A DNA stretch of 64,000 bases from Vibrio tapetis subsp. quintayensis (GTDB taxonomy: Bacteria; Pseudomonadota; Gammaproteobacteria; Enterobacterales; Vibrionaceae): assembly GCF_030409945.1 (NCBI RefSeq), contig NZ_JAUFQV010000043.1, positions 186,001-250,000 on the forward strand, written 5' to 3'. Shown here piece after piece: positions 27,137-35,785 of this stretch. The first letter of the stretch is position 1, and every line of letters starts with the position of its first letter. The notes below the pieces were generated by a model, which did not search any database, was not told the origin of the DNA, and saw only the letters and a list, made by a program, of their open reading frames with translations. The position numbers were made by a program, and so were the translations under genes.

Positions 27137-27901
27137 TTACAGCTTATCAATAAATGTCACAACATACTCACCAAGGCCTTGGTAGGTAATGGTCGTTGGA
27201 ACGTTAAATTCAAACTCTACGATGCCACAGTACGAACCCGTGATCAGCGCTTCTCCTGAACGGAAAGAAACACCACGTTTGGTCATTTCATTGATTAGCC
27301 AATAGACAGGCTTCATTGGCATTGTGTTTGGATGAGTACCGTCGAACGTTTGCACATGCTCACCTTGAGTGGCAGTGATGGCTATTTTGCTGGCAGAAAA
27401 AGCCGCCGCTTTACTTATTTCAGGCCCAATGAAAAGACCTTGATTGACGAGGCCATCGGCCAGTCTTTCCAAAAATTCGGCTTCGCTGTCATCAGCAAAG
27501 CGAGACTGAATTAGCTCAAGTGCCATATGGCATGAGCCGATTGCTTGATCGATGTCAGTTTCGCTGTACCCAGCCGTTGTTGATGGTAGGTCTTTAGCAA
27601 GCACAAAGGCAATTTCAGGTTCAATACGAACTACGCCATTGTCAGCGTACAGCTCACACTGCGGGCCTTGTTGAATACCATCGGCAAAAATAGGGGCTAC
27701 CACAAATTTGTCTTCTGCTAACGGTTGTAGGCATTTCCAACCAGAGACCGGGCTGTTGTGAAGCCCGACCATAGAAGTTTGGATGTTTAATGCATCATCC
27801 AGAGATTCGGGTCTGATAGATGAAGCAAGGCGAGGTGCTTTCATGCCTGCTGTTCTGCGGCTAAGCAGTTCTTGAGCGGCAAGAGTGAAATTATTTGTCA
27901 T
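27137..27901 (-). CDS. Hydratase / fumarylacetoacetate-hydrolase-fold enzyme (MhpD-like)
   Basis: This cytoplasmic enzyme of 254 residues is in the 2-keto-4-pentenoate hydratase / decarboxylase group. Visible features are the metal-site segment VRIEPEIAFVLAKDLP, in which two Glu act as ligands, and the long helix IDQAIGSCHMALELIQSRF followed by NQGLFIGPE. These fit the family over full length. It is divergent from kduD across 329 bases, so it probably serves the same sugar-acid pathway rather than aromatic degradation; this is an inference from context. The start ATG at 27901 has AAGGA at good spacing. Confidence 0.8.
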   Translation of the reverse strand: MTNNFTLAAQELLSRRTAGMKAPRLASSIRPESLDDALNIQTSMVGLHNSPVSGWKCLQPLAEDKFVVAPIFADGIQQGPQCELYADNGVVRIEPEIAFVLAKDLPSTTAGYSETDIDQAIGSCHMALELIQSRFADDSEAEFLERLADGLVNQGLFIGPEISKAAAFSASKIAITATQGEHVQTFDGTHPNTMPMKPVYWLINEMTKRGVSFRSGEALITGSYCGIVEFEFNVPTTITYQGLGEYVVTFIDKL

Positions 27902-28230
27902 ATTATATCCTTTTGGTGTGTCTCTATATTATAAAATTTCTCCCAATCTTCACAGTGTTCTTTACTTGGATTGTGAACATAAGCTAAGCAAATGGATCAG
28001 GTCAGTTCTATCGGTCTCTCTGTGTGTCGAGACTTTTCTACTATTCAACATAACCTATATCAACATAACCGAATGTTTCCACAAATGGCATTTCTGTTAT
28101 TTCATTTCAAATTCTTTGAAGTCGCGCTTTACAAATAATTGCCGATCTCAAAATCATATATTATTGTATTATCAATTTAGCGGCTTGTTCTTGTGTGGCA
28201 ATGGCGCAATATTTCATTGAGGGTAGAAAC
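27902..28230. other. Divergent promoter region between the hydratase and kduD
   Basis: This 329-base region is shared by two divergent sugar-acid catabolism genes, and so is the obvious place for a KdgR/UxuR-type operator. No convincing palindrome was found by eye. The sequence is AT-rich near 28140-28185. Confidence 0.35.
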
Positions 28231-28992
28231 ATGATGCTTGAGTCGTTCAATTTACGAGGTAAGGTTGCGATAGTGACCGGTTGCAATACAGGCTTGGGCC
28301 AAGGTATGGCGTTAAGTTTGGCTGAAGCTGGTTGCAGTATTGTGGGAGTGAACCGATCTGAACCTGCAGAAACCATTCAGAAAATGAGTGCCGCCGGACA
28401 CGTCTATTTGGATGTTCGTGCGGATCTGCTAAAGCAAGATGATATTCCTGCAGTGATTGATAGAACCATCGCCGAGTTCGGTAAGGTCGATATATTAGTG
28501 AACAACGCAGGCATTATCCGCCGCGAAGATGCCATTGAGTTTTCAGAGCAGAACTGGGATGACGTGATGAACATAAACACAAAAACAGTGTTCTTTATGT
28601 CACAACTGGTCGCTAAGCAGTTTATGGCTCAAGGCTCTGGCGGTAAGATCATCAATATTGCTTCAATGCTTTCTTTTCAAGGAGGTATTCGAGTTCCGTC
28701 GTATACGGCTTCGAAGAGTGCTCTCATGGGGTTAACGAAAGCAATGGCGAATGAATGGGCGTCCAGCAATATCAACGTTAATGCCATTGCACCTGGCTAC
28801 ATGGAAACCAACAATACCAAAGCACTTCGTGAAGACAGCGCTCGTAATGAGGCGATCCTTGAACGTATTCCGGCAAACCGCTGGGGAACGCCGCAAGATG
28901 TCGCTGGTCCTTGTGTTTTCTTAGCATCGGCAGCTTCAGATTACATCAACGGTTACACCATTGCAGTAGACGGCGGTTGGTTAGCACGCTAG
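28231..28992 (+). CDS. kduD: 2-dehydro-3-deoxy-D-gluconate 5-dehydrogenase
   Basis: This NAD(P)-dependent short-chain dehydrogenase interconverts 3-deoxy-D-glycero-2,5-hexodiulosonate and 2-keto-3-deoxygluconate in pectin and related uronate breakdown. ATG 28231 (GAGGG ribosome site) gives 253 residues, the usual KduD length. The Rossmann motif is TGCNTGLGQGMA, followed by LVNNAGIIRR, catalytic Ser in NIASMLSFQGG, and Y-x3-K in VPSYTASKSAL. The C-terminus VDGGWLAR matches KduD. The next gene (RpiB-like) follows 43 bases later and is likely co-transcribed. Confidence 0.92.
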   Translation: MMLESFNLRGKVAIVTGCNTGLGQGMALSLAEAGCSIVGVNRSEPAETIQKMSAAGHVYLDVRADLLKQDDIPAVIDRTIAEFGKVDILVNNAGIIRREDAIEFSEQNWDDVMNINTKTVFFMSQLVAKQFMAQGSGGKIINIASMLSFQGGIRVPSYTASKSALMGLTKAMANEWASSNINVNAIAPGYMETNNTKALREDSARNEAILERIPANRWGTPQDVAGPCVFLASAASDYINGYTIAVDGGWLAR

Positions 28993-29035
28993 CGATTTTG
29001 CCTCAATAACGAATAGAAATGGGTAGGAAAAAGAC

Positions 29036-29674
29036 ATGAAAATTGCATTAATGATGGAGAACAGCCAAGCGGGGAAAAACGCAATGGTGGCAGCAGAATT
29101 GGATTCCGTCGCGGGTCGGTTAGGCCATGATGTATATAATTTAGGCATGACTGACGAGAACGATCATCACCTGACATACATCCACCTCGGCATTATGGCC
29201 AGTATTTTACTTAATTCGAAAGCGGTAGACTTCGTTGTGACTGGCTGTGGTACGGGGCAAGGTGCGTTGATGTCTCTTAATTTATATCCTGGCGTGGTTT
29301 GTGGTTATTGCTTAGAGCCCTCCGATGCGTTTTTATTTAACCAAATCAATAATGGTAATGCGCTGTCTTTGGCATTCGCGAAAGGCTTTGGTTGGGCGGG
29401 CGAGCTAAATGTTCGCTATATGTTTGAAAAAGCATTCACTGGCGAACGTGGCAATGGTTACCCATTAGAACGTGCGGAGCCCCAGCAGCGTAATGCCGCT
29501 ATTTTGAACCAAGTCAAAGCCGCGGTTGTAAAAGATAATTTCTGCGACTCACTACGAGCGATTGATCAGGATTTGGTGAAAACTGCGGTGGGAAGCCAGC
29601 GCTTCCAGCAGTGCTTTTTTGAACATTGCCAAGATGCAGAAATAGCTGTATACGTGCGTTCATTGATTAAGTAA
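29036..29674 (+). CDS. RpiB/LacA/LacB-family sugar-phosphate isomerase
   Basis: This 212-residue protein has the RpiB fold in its first 150 residues: MKIALMMENSQAGKN replaces the usual start, and the active-site loop VVTGCGTGQGALMSLN contains the catalytic Cys-Gly-Thr-Gly. A C-terminal extension of about 60 residues distinguishes it from ribose-5-phosphate isomerase B. Proteins of this type occur beside kduD in uronate pathways, where they are thought to isomerise a sugar acid such as a KduI-type substrate; the exact reaction is not established from sequence. It lies 43 bases downstream of kduD and is probably co-transcribed. Confidence 0.85.
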   Translation: MKIALMMENSQAGKNAMVAAELDSVAGRLGHDVYNLGMTDENDHHLTYIHLGIMASILLNSKAVDFVVTGCGTGQGALMSLNLYPGVVCGYCLEPSDAFLFNQINNGNALSLAFAKGFGWAGELNVRYMFEKAFTGERGNGYPLERAEPQQRNAAILNQVKAAVVKDNFCDSLRAIDQDLVKTAVGSQRFQQCFFEHCQDAEIAVYVRSLIK

Positions 29675-29778
29675 AGAAGATATGTTCTTTGTATTGTCGG
29701 CAGACATATCGATACAATTCTAGACAGAAATAGCGACTCGAATTCTTTATTATTAAGCTCGTACTTTGATGTGGGATA

Positions 29779-30159
29779 ATGATGAAAAACTCAATTGTTA
29801 GATATGGCGTCATGTTGGTAGGCGTACCAGCGGCATTTTATGCGGTTGTATTCCTTGTGGTTGGAGTTACTGAATATCTTTCTTTATGGGCAGAGCCTAT
29901 TGCTGGTTTTGTTGCGGCAATGACGGTAGTGCTAGTCGGTTATTGGCTGGCACCTATCCATAAAATAGCAGTAGCAGCAATATGGTTACTCGTAGGCGCA
30001 GCTTCGGCTTGGTTGCTGTTAGCAGGCAGTCATTATCCAGAAAGCTATGGTGTAAATTACGCATATCGACCAACTTATATCCCACTGGCTCTAACCTACC
30101 TAGGTGGTGCTGTTGGTTTGTTTATTTGCTATAGAATAGAAATGAAAAACAACGGTTAG
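29779..30159 (+). CDS. Four-helix membrane protein, unknown
   Basis: This protein of 126 residues is not recognised. It has four evident membrane helices, short loops and a basic tail. The start is ATG at 29779 or the adjacent ATG at 29782. It sits 105 bases after the RpiB-like gene on the same strand, so read-through from kduD is possible. Nothing in the sequence suggests an enzyme or a transporter family. Confidence 0.6.
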   Translation: MMKNSIVRYGVMLVGVPAAFYAVVFLVVGVTEYLSLWAEPIAGFVAAMTVVLVGYWLAPIHKIAVAAIWLLVGAASAWLLLAGSHYPESYGVNYAYRPTYIPLALTYLGGAVGLFICYRIEMKNNG

Positions 30160-30205
30160 CCGTTGCACAAAAAAAATAGCAAAGGATTTAACTAATGTCA
30201 GATGG

Positions 30206-30607
30206 TTATGAGCCACTTGCGGGACGGCTGTCTTTCATTAAAAAATCGAGTCTTCTTTGGGCGAGTTTTGGTTTCTCTAAATCAATCGTTTCGATCATCT
30301 CACACTCGTCTCTGACCATTTCAGCGATAAGACTAGGGTAATGGCGGCAGTCTTCCGGCCTATCAAGATAAATGCTGCAGGTGTACTTATTTTGCGCGTT
30401 AGGGTTTAGTTTGGGGGCGATCTCTAGAAATGGGCATTGCTGTAGCCTTACTCCTGTCTCTGGATCAAACCAAATTTCGTCATCTTTTACGTATTCGAAG
30501 ATATCAGGATTAAATAACTCCCAAAGGGCGATCTCTTCAGTGCTAGCCGAAAGTGCGCCATCTCCATATTTGATGCAACATTTCCCACATTGATTACACG
30601 CTTTCAT
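30206..30607 (-). CDS. YkgJ-type zinc/iron-chelating cysteine-cluster protein
   Basis: This cytoplasmic protein of 133 residues carries the YkgJ/CxxCxxCC signature: CNQCGKCC at residues 4-11, CPFLE in the middle, and CSIYLDRPEDCRHYP. The conserved Cys residues probably bind a metal ion or cluster. The role of the family is unknown; a zinc- or iron-chelating function has been proposed. The gene is monocistronic and convergent with the four-helix membrane protein. Confidence 0.85.
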   Translation of the reverse strand: MKACNQCGKCCIKYGDGALSASTEEIALWELFNPDIFEYVKDDEIWFDPETGVRLQQCPFLEIAPKLNPNAQNKYTCSIYLDRPEDCRHYPSLIAEMVRDECEMIETIDLEKPKLAQRRLDFLMKDSRPASGS

Positions 30608-31045
30608 TACTACACCAGTTCGAACAGACGATAAGCCCGCAGTATATCACCAATGAGTATGAATGGCGTCTGAGCAAATAAGTGTTCGGGTTGTGATCAT
30701 TGGTATTGGTTAACCCCGACTATTTCGACTGATCGATCAGCTAGAACTCCAGAGTGTTTGGCTAGGAGAAAAATTACTTTTTATTCGCTTGCACCAAAAA
30801 CGTCCGAAAAGTGGTTGGTAAGCTGGTGATGAGTGTGGTTTTTAATCACTTGATTAAAATGAGCAAAATTAGTGTTGACGGAATTTTTTAATCCGTTAAA
30901 GTACGTTTCGTTCTCAGGGCAAACCGCTCTAGAGAAAAAAATTTGCAGTATTGATGTTTCAGAGATTGAAGCGTCAGTATGAAGATGGTGTCTAACCGCT
31001 CTTATAGAGCACATTGGTTTAGAGCATCGCAATAAAGAATTGCGT
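30608..31045. other. Intergenic region before the tRNA-Leu/tRNA-Cys pair
   Basis: This 438-base region contains the promoter of the tRNA genes and the upstream region of the YkgJ gene. A minus-strand reading frame at 30781-31071 runs into the tRNA and has no convincing ribosome site. No other structure was recognised. Confidence 0.4.
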
Positions 31046-31132
31046 GCCCTGGTGGTGGAATTGGTAGACACAAGGGATTTAAAATCCCTCGGCGTTCGCG
31101 CTGTGCCGGTTCAAGTCCGGCCCGGGGCACCA
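31046..31132 (+). tRNA. tRNA-Leu (anticodon TAA)
   Basis: This is a class II tRNA of 87 bases with encoded CCA. The acceptor GCCCTGG (31046-31052) pairs with CCGGGGC (31122-31128, one G-U). The anticodon stem is AGGGA/TCCCT with loop TTTAAAA, giving TAA at 31080-31082, and there is a long variable arm. It is followed 76 bases later by tRNA-Cys. Confidence 0.97.
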
Positions 31133-31208
31133 TCTATTTTCTACTCACGCAGTGGAAGTAAAACTACGCTTATGACTCGCTATAAAGTATAAGCAGAAAA
31201 AGAATAAT

Positions 31209-31282
31209 GGCGCCTTGGCAGAGTGGCTATGCAGCGGATTGCAAATCCGTGGACCTCGGTTCGACTCCGGGAGGCGCCTCCA
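31209..31282 (+). tRNA. tRNA-Cys (anticodon GCA)
   Basis: This 74-base tRNA with encoded CCA has acceptor GGCGCCT with AGGCGCC, anticodon stem and loop CGGATTGCAAATCCG (GCA), and T-arm CTCGGTTCGACTCCGGG. It is transcribed with the tRNA-Leu and closed by a strong terminator. Confidence 0.97.
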
Positions 31283-31292
31283 TTATTTGATT

Positions 31293-31324
31293 AAGCCCCA
31301 GCAGAAATGCTGGGGCTTTTTTGT
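31293..31324 (+). terminator. Terminator of the tRNA-Leu/tRNA-Cys operon
   Basis: The perfect 11-bp stem AAGCCCCAGCA (31293-31303) pairs with TGCTGGGGCTT (31308-31318) around a GAAA tetraloop, followed by a T-run. Confidence 0.95.
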
Positions 31325-31432
31325 TTAAGAATGGTATTTTCCCTACAAAAAAGGAGTAGCGCTTATTTTTAGCAGCGATACTCCCTGACCGATTATGGGA
31401 TGGGTAATTCGGGCCAACGACGGCTTATGGTA

Positions 31433-31861
31433 TTAAACGGCAGCAACCATCTTTTGTAGCATCCGAATCATCTCTTTTTGTTCTGTATTATCAAGCGAGC
31501 TTAACATCTCGTGATTAACCGCGACAGGTATCGGCAGTAACGTTTCTTTTAACCCGTGTCCTTTCGCGGTTAAATAGATTCGGAAAGAGCGACGGCTGTT
31601 TGGATCGGTTCTTCGTTCGACCAAACCAAGGTGTTCCAGTTTGTCTAACGTGCGAGTCGTAGTGGAGTTTTCTACCTTAGATTTAGCTGAAATGTCTCTT
31701 TGCGTTACTCCCTCTTCTTCCCATAAGCACATCATGGTCGGCCATAGGGCCACCGTCAACCCGTGCTTTTTTAATTCTACTTCAAATTTTTTGGCGGCTT
31801 GATTGGCGATAACGTTAATCATCCACCCGAAGCTACTTTGTCTGTCGAACTCACTACTCAT
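31433..31861 (-). CDS. MarR-family transcriptional regulator
   Basis: This 142-residue winged-helix repressor has the HTH in residues about 55-80 (VTQRDISAKSKVENSTTTRTL) and the wing EHLGLVERRTDPNSRR, typical of MarR. It ends a minus-strand pair with the cytochrome b561 gene (5-base gap) and lies near the divergent cytochrome c' gene, so these cytochromes are its likely targets. The inducer is unknown. Confidence 0.9.
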   Translation of the reverse strand: MSSEFDRQSSFGWMINVIANQAAKKFEVELKKHGLTVALWPTMMCLWEEEGVTQRDISAKSKVENSTTTRTLDKLEHLGLVERRTDPNSRRSFRIYLTAKGHGLKETLLPIPVAVNHEMLSSLDNTEQKEMIRMLQKMVAAV

Positions 31862-31866
31862 GTTTG

Positions 31867-32496
31867 CTATACCATTGATAATGCAATTATTGTCATGGTA
31901 CCTAATCCAGCAGTAATTAGCACCAATAAAGCGCGTAGGTTTGATGCCAGTATTGGACCAGCGGATGTTGACGGCTTAGTTTGGTATCCGGTAATCATCG
32001 CCCAAACCAGTGGTTTTTTGGCGAGTTTATATATAAGAATGACCAGGACATGGACAAAAACCAAAACGCTGAGAGCGTCGGCTAAGAAATAATGTATCGA
32101 CTCCAGTGCTGAAAATACGGCATCGGTCAGCCAAATCTCAGCCATAGGAAGCTGATCGAGTAACCCGGCTAACGCGAGGCCAGATAGGCACTGAAGCAGC
32201 AAAGAAGAAATCAACGAGACAACCATCAGCGCACCCAGGGGGTTATGGCCTGCTTGTTTATCAAGTTGGCCGGTTAAGTAGTGCCATATAATTTTAGGCG
32301 ATCGGACAAATTGACTGAATCGGCTTGTCTCACTACCAATAAACCCCCAACAGACCCGCCAAATGACCAACGTCAGCAAAATTAATCCCAGTTGGACATG
32401 AGGGCCGTTACCTGATTGGCCAGAAATCATTAATCCAACAAAAACGGCTGCTTGTGTCCAGTGGTATAGGCGAGTTGCGAGATCCCAAACTTTCAT
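31867..32496 (-). CDS. Cytochrome b561-type membrane di-heme protein
   Basis: This inner-membrane electron-transfer protein of 209 residues has four or five helices. The N-terminal KVWDLATRLYHWTQAAV carries the first haem His, as in Ni/Fe-hydrogenase-type cytochromes b561. Other His occur in PHVQLGLIL, and in LESIHYFLADALS followed by VLVFVHVLVI, fitting two haems. It is divergent from the cytochrome c' gene across 199 bases, an arrangement expected for a quinol-to-cytochrome c' electron path. The MarR gene follows after 5 bases. Confidence 0.85.
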   Translation of the reverse strand: MKVWDLATRLYHWTQAAVFVGLMISGQSGNGPHVQLGLILLTLVIWRVCWGFIGSETSRFSQFVRSPKIIWHYLTGQLDKQAGHNPLGALMVVSLISSLLLQCLSGLALAGLLDQLPMAEIWLTDAVFSALESIHYFLADALSVLVFVHVLVILIYKLAKKPLVWAMITGYQTKPSTSAGPILASNLRALLVLITAGLGTMTIIALSMV

Positions 32497-32695
32497 AATT
32501 GTATTCCTGCTAAAAACGAATATATGTTTCTTTGCTTTAATTTACATAACAACTGTTGCGAGCGCAATGGTTGTTGTGTAAATTAAGAGGCAAGACACGA
32601 CCGCGGGTCGCTTTGATACCAGATTGGCTGATCAAACAATCGATTTATAGCGCTGAATTTGCAACAAGCGGATTGGCGAAACAGAGGATAGAAGA

Positions 32696-33133
32696 ATGAA
32701 CATGAAAACATTGACGGCGTTACTTTTGGTGATGATTCCTACGACAGTATTGGCGCAGGGGTTCGAAACAGAAATCAAAGCAAGACAAAACGCGTTTTCA
32801 GAAATAGAAACCGTATTAGGACAAGCCGATGACGTTATCGATGGCTCAAAAACAGGCTGGGATGAACTGGCTAGCCTGAGTCAAACGTTACAGGAGCACG
32901 GTCATACGTTAACGGTGTCTTTCCCTAAAGGGAGCCAGGACGGCAGCAAAGCAAAAGACGCAGTGTGGGATAAATCGAACAAATTTGACTCCCTCCTTAG
33001 TCAAATGAATTCAGGCTTTGAAGAGATGTACAGGGCAAGCCAAGAACAGAGTGTCAGCATGGCCGAAAATGGTCTTAAACAATCCGAAAATACGTGCCGT
33101 GGCTGTCACCGCACTTATCGATCTCGCTGGTAA
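32696..33133 (+). CDS. Cytochrome c' (class II c-type cytochrome)
   Basis: This periplasmic mono-haem protein of 145 residues has a signal peptide to about residue 20 (TTVLAQG). The haem-binding CRGCH lies at the very C-terminus (CRGCHRTYRSRW), the diagnostic position for the four-helix cytochrome c' family, whose members bind nitric oxide and may protect from it. It is divergent from the cytochrome b561 gene, and a four-helix membrane protein follows 30 bases later. Electron donation by the b561 is inferred. Confidence 0.88.
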   Translation: MNMKTLTALLLVMIPTTVLAQGFETEIKARQNAFSEIETVLGQADDVIDGSKTGWDELASLSQTLQEHGHTLTVSFPKGSQDGSKAKDAVWDKSNKFDSLLSQMNSGFEEMYRASQEQSVSMAENGLKQSENTCRGCHRTYRSRW

Positions 33134-33163
33134 ATCTATCTTTCCACTAAATAAGGTATTCAT

Positions 33164-33601
33164 ATGAATATACGTATTGCTAATGTTCACCGCATCGCTG
33201 CCATGACAGCATTTTTTATGATTTTCTCGTTCTTTAGTAGCTCCTTGTTGGTGGAGTTGTTTGGTGACCATCATGCCATTTTGACGGTAAAAACGTCGAT
33301 AATGTATGCCATGGGACTGTTGATTTTTGTCATGGCGCTAACAGGCATTACAGGGACAAAACTAGCACCCAATGCGAGAGGTGGCGTGATAGGTCGAAAG
33401 AAAAAGCGCATGCCTTTGATCGCAATGAACGGCTTACTGATTCTTGTTCCATCGGCCATTTATCTGCAACATCTTGCTAGCCAAGGTCAATTTGGAACGG
33501 TGTTCTATAGCGTGCAAGCATTAGAGCTAGTCGCAGGGAGCATCAATTTAGTTCTCATGGGGCTGAACATCAAAGATGGGTTAAAGATGAAAAAGAGATA
33601 A
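33164..33601 (+). CDS. Four-helix membrane protein in the cytochrome c' operon
   Basis: This unrecognised inner-membrane protein of 145 residues has four helices, with a basic cytoplasmic loop (ARGGVIGRKKKRMP) and a His-bearing loop in the first third (FGDHHAIL). It lies 30 bases after cytochrome c' on the same strand and is probably co-expressed. A haem- or copper-related role is conceivable but not shown by motif. Confidence 0.65.
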   Translation: MNIRIANVHRIAAMTAFFMIFSFFSSSLLVELFGDHHAILTVKTSIMYAMGLLIFVMALTGITGTKLAPNARGGVIGRKKKRMPLIAMNGLLILVPSAIYLQHLASQGQFGTVFYSVQALELVAGSINLVLMGLNIKDGLKMKKR

Positions 33602-33707
33602 CGTGATGGGAGCATGTTTTATGTCCAGAAATGGGTACTTATAACTGTACATAAAACCAGTAAGTTGTCATGCTAGAGCAATTGAATGCTCTCTAAAGGA
33701 ATAACGC

Positions 33708-34607
33708 ATGAAAACTGATTACCACTTAAAACTTAAACCAGTGATTCGTTATTTAGAGAAAAACTACAACTCACAACTCAACCTTGAGGACGTAGCGCGC
33801 ATTGCGTCACTGTCGCCTTATCACTTTCATAGGGTGTTTAAAGCCGTTACAAACGAAACCCTGAATGATTACTTGCGTCGCTTGAGGTTACAACAAGCGG
33901 CTCAAGATCTGTTCTATAAAAAACCAGCCGTGATCGACGTTGCGCTGGAGTATGGCTTTTCTAGTTCACAAAATTTTGCTAAAGCATTTCGTAAGCACTT
34001 TAATATGTCTCCAACAGATGTACGTCGTTGCCCAAGTGTCGAGTTATTTTCGATTGCGATTAAAAATAGCAAGATAGGAAACCAACTGAGCAAGAATGGA
34101 AACGACTCTTTGGCCGTCGATTCATATACTTCTTCCAAGGTTAAACAACGGAGAATAACCATGGAAAGAAAAGAACTAGAACCGGGAACCCTTGCGTACA
34201 TTCGTGTTACTGGCCCTTATGGTGAAAATTACGAACCTGCTGTTGGAAAACTGTACCAATGGGCAGGCGCAGCAGGAGTTGCCGACGCGACATGCATCTT
34301 TATTTATCACGATAATCCAGAGCTAACGCCTCTTGAAAAATGCAGAACAGACATCTGTTTAATGGTGCCAGAGGACGTGAAAATATCAGGAGATATTGAA
34401 TTACAGGCGTTTGCTGGTGGTGAGTATGCGACAACGCGAAAAACGATTACAGACAAGCAGCAATATGGCCCTGCATGGAACGATCATATTTCCCAAATAG
34501 TTGAGCTTGGAATTGAGATGGATGACAGGCCATGCTTTGAGCTTTACCACAGCTATGATGCACAAAAAGATATTTCAGATGTGAGCTTTTGCAGTGCGAT
34601 AAAGTAA
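33708..34607 (+). CDS. AraC-family regulator with GyrI-like ligand-binding domain
   Basis: This transcription factor of 299 residues has two AraC helix-turn-helix motifs at the N-terminus (LNLEDVARIASLSPYHFHRVF and IDVALEYGFSSSQNFAKAFRKHF). A GyrI/SbmC-like domain fills about 145-295 (LAYIRVTGPYGENY, then DICLMVPEDVKI), which binds hydrophobic or cationic compounds. This Rob/BmrR-like layout suggests response to a drug or small toxin. The gene stands alone, followed by a terminator-like hairpin. Confidence 0.9.
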   Translation: MKTDYHLKLKPVIRYLEKNYNSQLNLEDVARIASLSPYHFHRVFKAVTNETLNDYLRRLRLQQAAQDLFYKKPAVIDVALEYGFSSSQNFAKAFRKHFNMSPTDVRRCPSVELFSIAIKNSKIGNQLSKNGNDSLAVDSYTSSKVKQRRITMERKELEPGTLAYIRVTGPYGENYEPAVGKLYQWAGAAGVADATCIFIYHDNPELTPLEKCRTDICLMVPEDVKISGDIELQAFAGGEYATTRKTITDKQQYGPAWNDHISQIVELGIEMDDRPCFELYHSYDAQKDISDVSFCSAIK

Positions 34608-34616
34608 TAACTTGAG

Positions 34617-34674
34617 CGGCCTCTGCTATGTATCGGTACACTAGAGTATCAGTATGTAAGAGGCCGATTTTTGA
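34617..34674 (+). terminator. Terminator of the AraC-GyrI gene
   Basis: CGGCCTCT (34617-34624) pairs with AGAGGCCG (34659-34666), followed by ATTTTTG. The loop is long (34 bases) and may fold internally. Confidence 0.5.
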
Positions 34675-34735
34675 TTGATATAGCTTGATAGAGTAGGTTA
34701 ACGTTAGGTGTAAAGCACTGTAATTAGGGAAAGTT

Positions 34736-35548
34736 ATGCATGCACAAAAAATCGACTCTGGGCTGGATTGCCAAGGCTTTATCGCTAACACCTGTTCTGT
34801 AAACAGCATTCAAGCGGACTTTATTCTTGTTGTGGATTCCGTTATTGACGCTCTAATCACCACTTTTCCTGATCACATTCACAGCATTTACCTTTATGGT
34901 AGCGTCCCTAGAGGGAATGCCGTTGTAGGAAAATCAGATCTAGACGTATCAATCGTTTTTAAACAACCCCTTACGGCATCTAAGTTAGCAGAGTTAGCTG
35001 CCATGTCTCGCTCTATTCCGCAGAGCTTCCCTGAAATCAGTAAGCTAGATATCGACCCGGGACATGTAGCCGAAGTGTTAGACCCGACTGAGAGATATCG
35101 TTGGCAATTTTGGCTAAAGCACTGTTGCTGCTGCGTGTGGGGAGTGGATCTATCCATTGAGTTCGAAAAATGCCGCCCTAATGCCCATATTTCCTATCAA
35201 ATGAACCAAGACCTAGCGACCTTTTTACAAGATATGGAGGAGAAGTTTTCTCTCATGTCGCCAGATGACGTGGGCAAAGTGCTCGGTAAGAAAATACTCC
35301 GAACGGCATATCTTTTGGTAGCGGATCAAGACAGTAGTTGGTATACCGACCTGACAAACTGTGCCAACGTTTGTTTAGAATATTACCCAGATGATCATGA
35401 ACACATCCAATTGGCGCTTGATCTTGCGTTAGGGAAACTGGCGTCAAAAGAAAAAGGCATCGCGCTGTTTAATGGCTTTGGTAAAAAGCTGATTAGATTA
35501 TTAGGCGAGGAGAGTGACTCTTTAAGATCGCGTTCAAACCTTAGATAA
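34736..35548 (+). CDS. Nucleotidyltransferase-domain protein (pol beta-like)
   Basis: This cytoplasmic protein of 270 residues has the nucleotidyltransferase core SIYLYGSVPRGNAVVGKSDL, continuing DVSIVF, in which the GS and DxD residues bind metal and nucleotide. Two later regions are helical. An unusual cluster HCCCCVWG (near residue 130) has four consecutive Cys. Relatives include aminoglycoside adenylyltransferases and toxin-antitoxin MNT proteins, but no HEPN partner gene is adjacent. The substrate is not known. The start is ATG at 34736. Confidence 0.75.
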   Translation: MHAQKIDSGLDCQGFIANTCSVNSIQADFILVVDSVIDALITTFPDHIHSIYLYGSVPRGNAVVGKSDLDVSIVFKQPLTASKLAELAAMSRSIPQSFPEISKLDIDPGHVAEVLDPTERYRWQFWLKHCCCCVWGVDLSIEFEKCRPNAHISYQMNQDLATFLQDMEEKFSLMSPDDVGKVLGKKILRTAYLLVADQDSSWYTDLTNCANVCLEYYPDDHEHIQLALDLALGKLASKEKGIALFNGFGKKLIRLLGEESDSLRSRSNLR

Positions 35549-35785
35549 GATCGTTACTAACCCTAAACACCACTTAGGTCGCTAGATATCTTTTTACAAT
35601 AGGGTGATGAAAGAGTTTTTTTTACCTATTGATATGGAGTGCGATAATAAGGCCTAGCTTCGATTATACCATTTATAAAGCCCCACTTTGGATAGAAGTA
35701 AGAAACTAGACTATAGTCAGTTCAGGTCTATTACTTACTGTTGTGCAAGGTCAATTGCTTCATGATTGACACTAAGGGAGTTGTT

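Noticed and set aside
30781..31071. 96-codon minus-strand reading frame before the tRNA-Leu
   Set aside because: It begins inside the tRNA gene, and the internal ATG at 31014 has no ribosome site. It could be a small unknown gene but is not supported.
34736..35548. Toxin-antitoxin MNT/HEPN system
   Set aside because: No HEPN partner gene is adjacent, and the protein is longer than typical MNT antitoxins.
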